From: Arcuatula senhousia
Taxonomy: Eukaryota > Mollusca > Bivalvia > Mytilida > Mytilidae
Direction of reading: 5' to 3'
Assembly (NCBI GenBank): GCA_963971305.1
Contig: OZ020305.1
Location: 47,515,750-47,579,749, forward strand
Length of the DNA stretch: 64,000 bases
Shown: piece after piece, positions 1-12,155 of the stretch
How positions within the stretch are numbered: the first letter of the stretch is position 1
Layout of the letters: the number at the start of each line of letters is the position of its first letter
Translations under genes and position numbers: made by a program
Notes under the pieces: model-generated
Told to the model about the DNA's origin: nothing
The model's database searches: none
Seen by the model: the letters and a program-made list of their open reading frames with translations, nothing else

Positions 1-2
1 GT

Positions 3-1601
3 TTATTTGACTTAAGAGCAGAAAATTTCTTTCCACTTTGGAGCTTGAATTTTTCAATCGTAGAACTTAAACATATTATGCGACAGAAAGACGACTTAGT
101 TTTTGCCCAGTTATTAAATAGATTGCGAATAAAGAAAAAGACAGAGTCCCTCCAGGCAGAAGATCGGTCTAACTTGGAACAGTGTATTCAGCGTGTTTTA
201 CCTGCTGAAACCCTACACATTTTTGGAAAAAATGATGAAGTTGATTCTCATAATGCAAATATGATATCTACCATCTGTGAGCAAACTGAGACAATACCAG
301 CTCAAGATTATGATAAAGACCCAAAGACAGGAAGGCTCACACCAAGAGAAAGCCCATATGACACTACACATGATTTCTTACCAGCACATCTAGAGCTTGG
401 AAAAAACGCTAGAGTCATGCTTACTCGAAATATTGATGTGACATGTGGTTTAGTCAACGGTGCAATGGGCACTGTCACAGAGGTATTGCCAAAGAAGCTA
501 GGATCGTCCATATTACATGCAGTGAAAGTATTATTTGACAACAAAAAGATAAGATTGAAGAATGATCCATCACAACCATTGTCTCATCAACCAATTCAAA
601 TTACACCAATCGAAGAGGATCTAAAGAATAATGCTATTCGAAGACAATTGCCTTTACAATTAGCATGGGCATGCACAGCACATAAGGTCCAGGGAATGAC
701 AGCAGATAAAGTGGTTGTTTCAATGAGGAATGTGTTTGCTGCTGGCATGGCATATGTTGCCCTCAGTCGAGTCACTTCAATGACCGGACTTTCAATTCAC
801 AATTTCGATGAAAACAAAATATACTGTAATGAAGATGTTTTGAGTTCAACAGAAAGAATGCCTAAATTTCTAATTCCAGACAACATTCAAACTGTTAATG
901 AAAACCACATCTCTATTTTGCTTCACAATATTCAAGGATTGAAAGCACATATTGATGACTTAAGAGCAAATCCTAATATAACAAATGTGAATATCATCTG
1001 CTTAACAGAAACATGGTTGGAAAATGGCTCATCTGCTCCTGAACTTGACAATTTGTTGTTAAAACATAAACCAAGATGTTTATCTTATCCGTTTGATAGA
1101 ATAGAGTATGAAGTGTCATTGAGAGAATCAGCTAAGACAATGTTTAAAGATCTGAAATCGGCCAAACATGGTGGTGTAGGCATTTATGTTGACAAAAAGA
1201 CATCACACTGTTATAAATCAATGAACTCAATCATGATGGAATGTGTTGTTATGAATGTCAAAGACATAAAAACTAATCTGGTACTTATATACAAGCCCAA
1301 GACATACACTATATCACTATTCTTGGAGGAGCTAAACAAAATACTTATGATGATCAGAGATGATGACATGTCTACTATAGTGTTAGGAGATTTCAATGAA
1401 AACATTCTGAAATCATATACTCCCATCAAAGACTTCATGGAAAATCATGGATTTTCTCAGCTGGTGATAGGCCCAACTACAGATGGAGACACTTGTATTG
1501 ATCACGTTTATCTGAGTGGCAATTTGAAAATTTCATTGCAAACTTTGCAAACATATTACAGTTACCATAACATGATTCTTCTAAAGGTTGCAATCAAATA
1601 A
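3..1601 (+). CDS. Helentron helicase (PIF1-like) C-terminus fused to an EEP endonuclease, 5'-partial
   Basis: This is the C-terminal part of the replicative protein of a rolling-circle Helitron/Helentron. The frame is open from base 3, so the start lies outside the window. Residues are numbered from nt 45. Superfamily 1 PIF1-type helicase signatures appear in order: ELKHIMRQKDD at about 7-17, VMLTRNIDVTCGLVNG at 124-139, QLAWACTAHKVQGMT at 205-219 and AYVALSRVTSMTGL at 236-249. An endonuclease/exonuclease/phosphatase domain follows from about 287, with HNIQG (294), TETW (321), GDFNEN (448) and IDH (485). A helicase with a C-terminal apurinic-like endonuclease is typical of Helentrons (Helitron2). 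The HUH Rep domain would lie upstream. The usual SDH motif near the end reads SYH (506-508), so nuclease activity is doubtful. The stop is TAA at 1,599-1,601. Confidence 0.9.
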   Translation, partial: LFDLRAENFFPLWSLNFSIVELKHIMRQKDDLVFAQLLNRLRIKKKTESLQAEDRSNLEQCIQRVLPAETLHIFGKNDEVDSHNANMISTICEQTETIPAQDYDKDPKTGRLTPRESPYDTTHDFLPAHLELGKNARVMLTRNIDVTCGLVNGAMGTVTEVLPKKLGSSILHAVKVLFDNKKIRLKNDPSQPLSHQPIQITPIEEDLKNNAIRRQLPLQLAWACTAHKVQGMTADKVVVSMRNVFAAGMAYVALSRVTSMTGLSIHNFDENKIYCNEDVLSSTERMPKFLIPDNIQTVNENHISILLHNIQGLKAHIDDLRANPNITNVNIICLTETWLENGSSAPELDNLLLKHKPRCLSYPFDRIEYEVSLRESAKTMFKDLKSAKHGGVGIYVDKKTSHCYKSMNSIMMECVVMNVKDIKTNLVLIYKPKTYTISLFLEELNKILMMIRDDDMSTIVLGDFNENILKSYTPIKDFMENHGFSQLVIGPTTDGDTCIDHVYLSGNLKISLQTLQTYYSYHNMILLKVAIK

Positions 1602-2613
1602 CTGTTACAGTGTTAATTATGTTATAAGTTGTGTTCAAGTACATTGCTACAAATATCAAACAAAATTTTAAATTAACATAAATTAAGTATTTAATGTATT
1701 GATGAAAAAGTATATCTGTTGATTCTGGAGAAGGAAATTGTGTGGTGTATACTAAAACTTCCTAATGCTTATAAATATTTCTTAATATTTATAGTCATTG
1801 ACATATATGGTATCTCTGTAAAATCATCTGTTTTCGTCCTATCTTCAGTATGACAAATAACCATTAATTAGTTATCTAGTAACTCATCAAGTTCTTTAAA
1901 TAAAGGCCTAAAACTCAACATAACTACATTTTGTAGCTTGAGTACTGTTTTGGTCACCCTTATTCACCATTTCAGTATCAGGCACGATTGGAAGATTCTT
2001 TTATCATATCATTCTCATTTAGTGCTCATCATGTGAATATATGCATTTTGTATTATAATTGTAAATTTCATTTTTTCACCAACATAATAAAAAATATTTG
2101 TACTTAGAATCTCATATTGTCATTTGATATTTTAAGATACAGAAGCAGTTTTAAAAATAGTTAATTTGGTTAATGCATATTTCAATGATTAACTTCTCAT
2201 CAGCAGTATTTAATCAAAGATTTAAAAGTCAAATCCAAATGTGTTGAAAGAAAAGTACTCAAACGCAAAATCTTCTAACTAGAAGTCAATTTCAGCACTT
2301 TCCAGCACCATTTGAATGAAATTTGGTGTGTTGGAAGTACATTATATATAGTTGTGCATATGATCAAGAAAATTTAGTACAGGTCATGATGACATATTGT
2401 AATTCATTGAAAGGTTTAAAATTGACTTAAATTATGCCAAGGTTGTATTGATTTTCTGTCAACATGTGTCATCCTGATACATAAACCTATCATTGAGTAA
2501 TTTTTACCTATCATGGTAAATTTTGTTTCAACAAATGTAAAGGTAAAGGTCATGATGACATATAGTAATTCAAAGAGCTTATAACATGTACTTAATAAAC
2601 TTTGCACACAAAA

Positions 2614-2656
2614 TGGAGTGACATATGCTATTTCTCGAAATGGCATTTACATCTAG
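2614..2656 (+). other. 3' terminus of family B Helentron (subterminal repeat, hairpin, CTAG)
   Basis: TGGAGTGACAT at 2,614-2,624 is the reverse complement of the family B head start. An 8-pair stem follows at 2,627-2,644 (GCTATTTC with GAAATGGC, one T-G wobble). CTAG comes at 2,653-2,656, then TT. Subterminal repeat, hairpin and short tail is the Helentron 3' end plan. Confidence 0.8.
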
Positions 2657-2661
2657 TTATT

Positions 2662-2831
2662 ATGTCGACCGAAACGCAGTTATTCGGTAGACATATTGTT
2701 ATTGTCGCGTTTATTTTTTTTCATTATTATTATTATGTCGACCGAAACGCAGTTATTCGGTAGACATATTGTTATTGTCGCGTTTATTTTTTTTCATTAT
2801 TATTATTATTCTTATTATTCTTATTCTTATT
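2662..2831 (+). repeat. Two tandem orphan heads, family A, with (ATT)n linkers
   Basis: Palindromes of 33 nt lie at 2,662-2,694 and 2,735-2,767 (start ATGTCGACCGAA, end TTCGGTAGACAT). Each is followed by ATTGTTATTGTCGCG, a T run and ATT/CTT repeats. Neither is directly followed by its own body, and the first begins 5 bp after the CTAG of the preceding element. Confidence 0.8.
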
Positions 2832-3970
2832 ATGTCGACCGAAACGCAGTTATTCGGTAGACATATTGTTATTGTCGCGTTTATTTTTTTTCATTATTAT
2901 TATTCTTATTCTTATTCTTATTATTCTTATTGTCGCCAATTTTTTGTCCGCGTCATAACTAAAGAACCGTTTTATATTGTGGATCCAAACTTGGTATGAT
3001 GATACGTCATCATGATATCTGTTGCAGTGAAACTTCGCGGAACCAAGATGGCTGCTCTTCACGGGCGGAATGGACAATTTCAGATTTCAAAATGGCCGCC
3101 ATTACGGTAAAAAATTTTAAACGTTCTCTGATTTTAATAAAAATTGATATCTAGGAGTTTTAAAGGATGGCGAGTTGGGGCGCAGAGTCAAAAATTTTGA
3201 AAAATTCAAAATGGCCGCCACTTCCTGTAAATTTTTTTAAAATTTCAGATTTTGATGAAATTTTATATTTAAGAGTTTCGAAAGATGGCGGGTTCAAAAA
3301 GTTCAAAAATTTCAAAATGGCCGCCACTTCCCGTAAAATTTCAACATTCTCCGATTTTAACCAAATTTTTTATTTAAGAGTTTTAAATGATGGCAAGTTT
3401 AGGCGAGTAAAAAAAAACTTACCCCCCCCCCCCCCAAAAAAAAAACCAAAAAAACTTAACCTCACAAAAAAACAAACAAACAAAAATCTAAAAAAATTAT
3501 GTAAAATCAATATTTACGTGTACATGAAAGAAACTTAATTTTATGTATGCAGCTTAAAAAGACCTACAAATTTAATGTCAGTTTAAACGATATCCATTAT
3601 ACAGTTTTTTACTTATTTCCATTTGTTCGGTTTAGCAAAAGTGACTGTATGCTATTTTGGGCCCCTTTAATTGCCCATTTTAGCTCATACATTAAATCAC
3701 ATGCCATATCTTAGTCAGGTACACAATAGTCTTTTTATAAAATGCATATTTCATATCCATAGGATGAACAAATTACAATATAAATGGATTTTAGTGTGAA
3801 ATTATTATGTTTTGGATGCCCTTCTGGCCCCTTTTTGACACCCCTATAGCCCTTTTTAGAGTCTCAATTTGCTGCATTTTTTTATTATGTAGTACATTAG
3901 CCTAAGGTCTACCTAATTACCAAGTTTCATGAAGATCGGACCACAAATACATGGAAAATTAGCCCTTATT
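2832..3970 (+). mobile_element. Diverged ~1.1 kb family A unit, hybrid of core-repeat and satellite types
   Basis: A family A head (2,832-2,864) and ATT/CTT repeats come first. Then comes a short-element body start (GTCGCCAATT) with three core repeats carrying CAAAATGGCCGCC near 3,090, 3,208 and 3,316, and a C-run/A-run at 3,421-3,450. From about 3,510 to 3,970 the sequence is a clearly diverged relative of the 3' half of the 1,014 bp satellite unit. It has no CTAG end and runs straight into the next head at 3,971, as satellite units do. Confidence 0.65.
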
Positions 3971-4219
3971 ATGTCGACCGAAACGCAGTTATTCGGTAGA
4001 CATATTGTTATTGTCGCGTTTATTTTTTTTCATTATTATGTCGACCGAAACGCAGTTATTCGGTAGACATATTGTTATTGTCGCGTTTATTTTTTTTCAT
4101 TATTCTTATTCTTATTCTTATTCTTATTATTCTTATTCTTATTATGTCGACCGAAACGCAGTTATTCGGTAGACATATTGTTATTGTCGCGTTTATTTTT
4201 TTTCATTATTATTATTATT
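3971..4219 (+). repeat. Three tandem orphan heads, family A
   Basis: Heads lie at 3,971-4,003, 4,038-4,070 and 4,144-4,176, each with the same T-rich tail and ATT/CTT linkers of different length. The last linker is interrupted by a family C head at 4,220. The palindrome sequence is constant while linker length varies. Confidence 0.8.
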
Positions 4220-5782
4220 AAGGTCTTTCCCTTCCACAGAAGGAAAGACCTTACTGTATTTCTTATGATTATTATTATTTTTTTTTTTCCGCCAAAAAAA
4301 AAAAGAAAGAAATACTTAACGTAACATTACGAAACTTCATACCATTAACCGACACTATGAGGGCATGACTTGAGTAACCCTGCGAAAGCGATCTATTTTT
4401 AGTAACGGAGTTATCTGCCCGGAACCCAAAAACCTTGTTTGCAGATTAACTCCAAAACCGTAACCGTAATCAAAAATCTGAAGTGGGGAAAATGTTGCTA
4501 GACTCATGGTCATGATTCGTCATGCAAAAAAAAAAAATTTCGATCAACTTCCTGGTTACGCGTTTTTGAGTCGAAACCTGTCGCGATGCGTCAAAATTTT
4601 TTTCTTCAAAACGGTTAGTCCTAGAGACTTGGGACCTTCACCAATCATCCTAGGTGACCTATATTACATTTAAAAATGTCAAGGTCAAAGGTCAAATCTC
4701 AAGGTCAGAGGTCATGGCACACCTTGTTTGCAGTATAGCTCAAAAACCATACAAAATTGAAGCAGACATGTAATGGAAAAAATACTCGTCTCATTTAGAC
4801 CTTTATTTGATATAAAAGGTTGAACACTGTACGACAAACCGTTTTCGAGTTATGGCCCTTAACGTGTTTCGGCTTATCTGTTTTTGGCTTATAACTTTTA
4901 AACCGTCAGAGATAATATAGTAAACATATGGGTTTTTTGTGACCGTCATTATATGTCCTTCAATTTAAGACCAAAGTGGAATGGTTACAGGCGGCCATTT
5001 TCAAAATGGCTGACACCGTAAACAGTTTTTATGGAATAACACTTAAACCGTACAAAATTGAAGCGGACAATACATGAAAAAAATGTTTGCCATGTCGAAA
5101 TCTACAAAAAGTGTTTCAGGTGCAAAACCGTAAAACTTGTCGTTTTTGAGTTACGGCCCTTGATTGGTATTTTGAAAATGGTTTTTTAATAATAACTTTT
5201 AAACGGTAACAAATGGTGAATGAAATGTAGGGTTCATTTGATAGAGAATTAAAAAACCTACAATTTGAGTCCAAACAGTGTATGATTCAGTTGACCGGTT
5301 TCAAAATGGCGGCCAAAACAAGTTTCGCGAAACACGTTTTTTGCCCAAAACTTGAAAACCATAACAGATAGTATAGTAAACATGTGTACTTAAATGAATC
5401 AGAATGCAAAGAGCTACAATTTGAGTTAAAGGTCAAAGGTCATGGGTCAAGGTCATTCCCTAGCAACAAGGTAACGTTTATGAAAAGTCCATATCAACCA
5501 TATATATTCTTAACCAAGACAATTTTCTGAGTTTAGAGTTAAAATTTTTCAACCCGAAGTAACCCTTAGTCCTTAGCAACCGTCATAAAAGTCCTTAGCA
5601 ACCATACCTTTTCTGACTTCAGGCTCACTGCTCTTTAGTCTGGGACATTTTTCGCTACTTATAATTTAATACTATTGTCAAAAACAGACTCAAATAGCCT
5701 AACGGAACGTAACAGTTATCATAAAACTAACAAAAACATGGGAAAGACCTCACATTTGTTCTCTGAACAAATGACTTTTTAA
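4220..5782 (+). mobile_element. Family C2 Helentron-like element with its own head
   Basis: The head at 4,220-4,252 starts AAGGTCTTTCCC and ends GGAAAGACCTT. The body is about 1.5 kb, rich in AGGTCA direct repeats (4,682-4,714; 5,430-5,455) and AGCAACC-type repeats (5,458-5,605). Near the 3' end GGGAAAGACCT complements the head. A perfect hairpin CATTTGTTC-TCT-GAACAAATG follows, then ACTTTTTAA before TTATT. It does not end in CTAG. No reading frame of note. Confidence 0.78.
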
Positions 5783-5790
5783 TTATTATT

Positions 5791-5884
5791 ATGTCGACCG
5801 AAACGCAGTTATTCGGTAGACATATTGTTATTGTCGCGTTTATTTTTTTTCATTATTCTTATTATTCTTATTCTTATTCTTATT
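5791..5884 (+). repeat. Single orphan head, family A
   Basis: A head of the 'GCAG' subtype at 5,791-5,823 with T-rich tail and ATT/CTT linker, followed at once by the head of the large element at 5,885. Confidence 0.75.
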
Positions 5885-8467
5885 ATGTCGACCGAAACGA
5901 AGTATTTCGGAAGACATATTGTTATTCTGTTTTTTGGATTTCAAAATTTTGTCCGGAGATTATTTTATAGAAGCGATTTACGTAAAGAACTGAAACTTGG
6001 TAGAAAGGATGGTTGCTATGTGAAGTTTTGCGTGGAACGTTATAAGTTTTTGCATTTCGTCATATTCAAAATGGCCGACAAAAAAATCGGCTAATTTCTT
6101 AAAGTATATCAGATTCATTTCAAAATTGGCTTCTGGACTAAACATGATGCTGGGAGTCCATTGGTGAAAACCAAACTTTGCTAACTTAAATAGTTTTTTT
6201 TTCCAGATTTTTTTAATAATTTTTTTTTCATTAAAATATTAATAAATGGAATAATTTTTGTAAAGTTTGTCTGAATCTTTTCAAAATTGGCTACCGGGCC
6301 AAACAAAATGCCCCGTGTCTACTGGTGAAAACCAAACTTTGCTAACTTTAACAGTTTTTTTTTCCCAATTTTTTTAAAATTTTTTTTTTCATTAAGAAAT
6401 AAAAAAATTAAATAAAAACAAAATCTTAAAAAAAACACCTGTACACATAGAACAAAATTAATCTTTTATTTGTATGTATCATTAAATAGGCTACTACTTT
6501 AGTGTCAGGTTTGCAGAAATCCATTGTACGGTTTTCAAAATATTCCCACTTGTTCATTTTTGCTAGGGTGACCCCACCCCTATTTTAGGCACCTCTGGTC
6601 CACCATTTTAGATCGTACATTTAATTGCATACCGTATATATGTGAGGCATGTAATGTGCTACTTATAAAATGCATAGTTCATATCATTAAAGTTAACCGT
6701 TTTCAAGATATACAGATTTTGGTACGAAAGCAATGTGCTTTTTGGACCCTCCTGGCAACTTTGAGACCCCCCTGAGACCCCTTTAGGGCATCAGTTGGTA
6801 TAATTTTGTATTTTATGGATACACTAGCCTTAGTTCTACATGTTGACCAAGTTTGAGGAAGATCCGACCACATTTACTTGAAAAAATGGGACTAATTATG
6901 TCGACCGAAACGAAGTATTTCGGAAGACATATTGTTATTCTGTTTTTTGGATTTCAAAATTTTGTCCGGAGATTATTTTATAGAAGCGATTTACGTAAAG
7001 AACTGAAACTTGGTAGAAAGGATGGTTGCTATGTGAAGTTTTGCGTGGAACGTTATAAGTTTTTGCATTTCGTCATATTCAAAATGGCCGACAAAAAAAT
7101 CGGCTAATTTCTTAAAGTATATCAGATTCATTTCAAAATTGGCTTCTGGACTAAACATGATGCTGGGAGTCCATTGGTGAAAACCAAACTTTGCTAACTT
7201 AAATAGTTTTTTTTTCCAGATTTTTTTAATAATTTTTTTTTCATTAAAATATTAATAAATGGAATAATTTTTGTAAAGTTTGTCTGAATCTTTTCAAAAT
7301 TGGCTACCGGGCCAAACAAAATGCCCCGTGTCTACTGGTGAAAACCAAACTTTGCTAACTTTAACAGTTTTTTTTTCCCAATTTTTTTAAATTTTTTTTT
7401 TCATTAAGAAATAAAAAAATTAAATAAAAACAAAATCTTAAAAAAAAAACCTGTACACATAGAACAAAATTAATCTTTTATTTGTATGTATCATTAAATA
7501 GGCTACTACTTTAGTGTCAGGTTTGCAGAAATCCATTGTACGGTTTTCAAAATATTCCCACTTGTTCATTTTTGCTAGGGTGACCCCACCCCTATTTTAG
7601 GCACCTCTGGTCCACCATTTTAGATCGTACATTTAATTGCATACCGTATATATGTGAGGCATGTAATGTGCTACTTATAAAATGCATAGTTCATATCATT
7701 AAAGTTAACCGTTTTCAAGATATACAGATTTTGGTACGAAAGCAATGTGCTTTTTGGACCCTCCTGGCAACTTTGAGACCCCCCTGAGACCCCTTTAGGG
7801 CATCAGTTGGTATAATTTTGTATTTTATGGATACACTAGCCTTAGTTCTACATGTTGACCAAGTTTGAGGAAGATCCGACTACATTTACTTGAAAAAATG
7901 GGACTAAAGTAATTATGTCGACCGACACCAAAGCAATATGAAATGGAATGAGGCTTGAAAAATGGAGAAAGTTTGAATAAAAAAAAAACACATTCCAATA
8001 CATTTATGCTTCATGGTGAGCTATCAACTGTGTAAATATTTCTAATTTTTCATCCCTTGCCTTTCTTTGAAAACCAATTTTGATAGCTTGTTATTTAAAG
8101 TGGATTTTCTGTAAAGGGGAATGAAACTAACCCTATGTTTTTATAGCTAAAATAAAGTCTACAAACCTGACATTATCATCTATTAATAATAAAATATCTC
8201 AACAGTGGATAAACACAAACTTGGAAATATTCTAATTAAGACTTAGAAATAAGAAAAAAAAAGTTTGAGAAGACATGGTATAAATTTGAATTATAGAAAA
8301 TTTTATTTGGAAGAAACTAGATATTTTAAAAGACGTATGAAGGATACCGAGTGGGGATATGGAGTCAAACAAACAAAAACACTAAATGGCTGCCATACAG
8401 TGTCAAATATGTCGTTAAAGATAAGGCAATGGTCGACATCTGCTATTGCTGGCAATGGCAATTCTAG
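5885..8467 (+). mobile_element. Large family A element 1: two ~1,014 bp units plus one 3' tail
   Basis: Unit 1 is 5,885-6,897 and unit 2 is 6,898-7,914. Each begins with a head (start ATGTCGACCGAA, end TTCGGAAGACAT). The unique 3' tail (7,915-8,467) starts with a decayed half-head and ends GGTCGACAT, hairpin TTGC/GCAA, then CTAG at 8,464-8,467. Array-specific bases distinguish it from the other two large elements, for example GATTTACGTAAAG and AAGTTTTGCGTGG. A 73-codon open frame in each unit is judged non-coding. Confidence 0.78.
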
Positions 8468-9473
8468 TTCTTATTCTTATTGTCGCCAATTATTGTCCAC
8501 ATCATAACTAAAGAACCGTTTTATATTGCGGTTCCAAACTTGGTATGATGATACGTGATCATGATATCTGTTGCGGTAGAAATTTTCGCAACCAAGATGG
8601 CTGCCATTTCAAAGATGGCCGCCATTTTACGTAAAAAAAGTCGCGTTTTCTGATTGAAACAAAAATTTATTTTACGCAATATTATAGGATGGGGAGTTGA
8701 GGCGTGACGAAAAAAATGTCGAAAAATTCAAAATGGCCGCCATTTCCCGTAAAAATTGAACATTCTCCGATTTTAACGAAACTTTATATTTAAGGTATAT
8801 GGAGGATGGCGAGTTGATACGCGGCGTAAGAAATGTCGAAAAATTCAAAATGGCCGCCACTTCCTGTAAAAATTAAAAATTTTCCGATTTCCACAAAAAT
8901 TTATATTTAGATGTTTCAAAGGATGGCAAGTTCAAAAAGTTCAAAAAATTCAAAATGGCCGCCACTTCCAAAAGTTTTTTTTTCAAAATTTTAACGAAAT
9001 TTTTTTCTAAAGAGTTTTGAAGGATGACCATTCAAAAATTTCAAAAAATTCAAAATGGCCGCCATTTCCCGTAAAATTGAACATTCTTCGATTTTAACGA
9101 AACTTTATATTTAAGGAATATGAAGGATGGCGAGTTGATACGCGAGGTCAGAAATGTCGAAAAATTCAAAATGGCCGCCATTTTCCGTAAAAAGTGAACA
9201 TTCTCAGATTTTAACAAAACTTTATATTTAGGAGTTTCAAATGATGGCAAGTTCAAAAATTCTAAAAAATTCAAAATGGCCGCCACTTCCGTAATTATTG
9301 AAAATTCTCAGATTTTAACGAAACTTAATATTTTAGGGTGTTTGAAGGATGGCGAGTGGGAATATGGAGTCAAATATTAAAAAATCATTTAAATGGCTGC
9401 CAACAGTGTCAAATATGTCGTAAAAGATAAGGCAACGGTCGACATCTGCTATTGCTGGCAATGGCAATTCTAG
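8468..9473 (+). mobile_element. Headless family A short element, six core repeats
   Basis: It starts TTCTTATTCTTATTGTCGCC directly after the preceding CTAG. Six ~110 bp core repeats each carry a variant of CAAAATGGCCGCC (about 8,732 to 9,275). The end is CGGTCGACATCTGC, hairpin, and CTAG at 9,470-9,473. Its head is inferred to be one of the orphan heads upstream. Confidence 0.75.
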
Positions 9474-10815
9474 TTATTCTTATTATTCTTATTGTCGCCA
9501 ATTATTGTCCGCGTCATAACTAAAGAACCGTTTTATATTGCGGTTCCAAACTTGGTATGATGATACGTGATCATGATATCTGTTGCAGTAGAACTTTTCG
9601 GAACCAAGATGGCTGCCATTTTTAAGATGGCCGACATTTTACGTAAAAAAAGTCGCGTTTTCTGATTTGGACAAAAATTTATTTAAAGCCATATTATAGG
9701 ATGGCGTGTTGAGGCGTGATAAAAAAAATGTCGAAAAATTCAAAATGGCCGCCATTTCCCGTAAAAATTGAACATTCTCCGATTTTAACGAAACTTTATA
9801 TTTAAGGTATATGAAGGATGGCGAGTTCATACGCGGAGTAAGAAATGTCAAAAAATTCAAAATGGCCGCCACTTCCTGTAAAAATGAAAAATTTTCCGAT
9901 TTCCACGAAAATTTATATTTAGGTGTTTCAAAGGATGGCGAGTTCAAAAAGTTCAAAAAAATCAAAATGGCCGCCAATTCCAAAATTTTTTTTTTTTCAA
10001 AATTTTAAGAAAATTTTATTTTTAAGAGTTTTGAAGGATGACCGATTCAAAAATTTCAAAAAATTCAAAATGGCCGCCATTTCCCGTAAAAATTGAACAT
10101 TCACCGATTTTAACGAAACTTTATATTTAAGGAATATGAAGGATGGCGAGTTGATACGCGAGGTCAGAAATGTCGAAAAATTCAAAATGGCCGCCATTTT
10201 CCGTAAAAAGTGAACATTCTCAGATTTTAACGAAACTTTATATTTAAGGTATATGAAGGATGGCGAGTTCATACGCGGAGTAAGAAATGTCAAAAAATTC
10301 AAAATGGCCGCCACTTCTTGTAAAAATGAAAACTTATCCGATTTCCACGAAAATTTATATTTAGGTGTTTCAAAGGATGGCGAGTTCAAAAAGTTCAAAA
10401 AATTCAAAATGGCCGCCACTTCCAAAACATTTTTTTTTTCAAAATTTTAACGAAATTTTATTTTTAAAAGTTTTGAAGGATGACCGATTCAAAAATTTCA
10501 AAAAATTCAAAATGGCCGCCATTTCCCGTAAAAAGTGAACATTCTCAGATTTTAATGAAACTTTATATTTAGGAGTTTCAAATGATGGCGAGTTCAAAAA
10601 TTCAAAAAAATTTCAAAATGGCCGCCACTTCCGTAATTATTGAAAATTTTCAGATTTTAACGCAACTTGATATTTTAGGTGTTTGAAGGATGGCGAGTGG
10701 GAATATGGAGTCAAATATTAAGAAAATCATTAAAATGGCTGCCAACAGTGTCAAATATGTCGTAAAAGATAAGGCAACGGTCGACATCTGCTATTGCTGG
10801 CAATGGCAATTCTAG
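9474..10815 (+). mobile_element. Headless family A short element, nine core repeats
   Basis: Same plan as its neighbour but with nine core repeats (about 9,743 to 10,616), which makes it 336 bp longer. Three repeat subtypes alternate, recognised by the gene-like strings before each GGATGGCGAG. CTAG lies at 10,812-10,815. Long reverse-strand frames (114 and 142 codons) are by-products of the tandem repeat. Confidence 0.75.
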
Positions 10816-12153
10816 TTCTTATTCTTATTCTTATTGTCGCCAATTTTTGTCCCCGTCATAACTAAAGAACCGTTTTATATTGCGGATCCAAACTTGGTAT
10901 GATGATACGTGATCATGATATCTGTTGCGGTAGAAATTTTCGCAACCAAGATGGCTGCCATTTCAAAGATGGCCGCCATTTTACGTAAAAAAAAGTCGCG
11001 TTTTCTGATTGAAACAAAAATTTATTTTACGCAATATTATAGGATGGCGAGTTGAGGCGTGACGAAAAAAATGTCGAAAAATTCAAAATGGCCGCCATTT
11101 CCCGTAAAAATTGAACATTCTCCGATTTTAACGAAACTTTATATTTAAGGTATATGAAGGATGGCGAGTTCATACGCGGAGTAAGAAATGTCGAAAAATT
11201 CAAAATGGCCGCCACTTCCTGTAAAAATGAAAAATTTTCCGATTTCCACGTAAATTTATATTTAGGTGTTTCAAAGGATGGCGAGTTCAAAAAGTTCAAA
11301 AAATTCAAAATGGCCGCCACTTACAAAATTTATTTTTTTCTAAATTTTAACGAAATTTTATTTTTAAGAGTTTTGAAGGATGACCGATTCAAAAATTTCA
11401 AAAAATTCAAAATGGCCGCCATTTCCCGTAAAAATTGAACATTCACCGAATTTAACGAAACTTTATATTTAAGGAATATGAAGGATGGCGAGTTGATACA
11501 CAATGTCAGAAATGTCGAAAAATTCAAAATGGCCGCCATTTTCCGTAAAAAGTGAACATTCTCAGATTTTAACGAAACTTTATATTTAGGAGTTTCAAAT
11601 GATGGTGAGTTCAAAAAGTTCAAAAAATTCAAAATGGCCGCCACTTCCAAAATTTTTTTTTCAAAATTTTAACGAAATTTTATTTTTAAAAGTTTTGAAG
11701 AATGACCGATTCAAAAATTTCAAAAAATTCAAAATGGCCGCCATTTCCCGTAAAAATTGAACATTCTCAGATTTTAACGAAACTTTATATCTAAGGAATA
11801 TGAAGGATGGTGAGATGATACGCGAGGTCAGATATGTCGAAAAATTCAAAATGGCCGCCATTTTCCTTAAAAAGTGAACATTCTCAGATTTTAACGAAAC
11901 TTTATATTTAGGAGTTTCAAATGATGGTGAGTTCAAAAATTCTAAAAAATTCAAAATGGCCGCCACTTCCGTAATTAATGAAAATTCTCAGATTTTAACG
12001 AAACTTGATATTTTAGGTGTTTGTAGGATGGCGAGTGGGAATATGGAGTCAAATATTAAAAAAATCATTAAAATGGCTGCCGACAGTGTCAAATATGTCG
12101 TAAAAGATAAGGCAACGGTCGACATCTGCTATTGCTGGCAATGGCAATTCTAG
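10816..12153 (+). mobile_element. Headless family A short element, nine core repeats
   Basis: The body starts after CTAG with TTCTTATTC and GTCGCCAATT. Nine core repeats run from about 11,087 to 11,956, and the family A 3' end has CTAG at 12,150-12,153. It is very similar to the preceding nine-repeat element. Confidence 0.75.
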
Positions 12154-12155
12154 TT

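Larger units (their letters stand above)
1..2656 (+). mobile_element. Autonomous Helentron, family B, 3' portion
   Basis: This comprises the helicase-endonuclease frame plus about 1.05 kb of non-coding 3' sequence ending in CTAG at 2,653-2,656 and followed by TT. From about 2,400 to the end it matches, with few changes, the 3' ends of the three short family B bodies at 40.2-42.1 and 45.3-46.2 kb. It is therefore the likely protein source, or a relative of it, for those non-autonomous copies. The 5' end and head are outside the window. Confidence 0.82.

Noticed and set aside
3420..3538. Proline/lysine-rich frame end at 3,421-3,538
   Set aside because: Translation of a C run and an A run at the junction of two repeat types.
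2662..4176. CRISPR-like array (33 nt palindromic repeats with spacers)
   Set aside because: The spacers are the same T-rich stretch plus ATT repeats, there are no cas genes, and the genome is eukaryotic.
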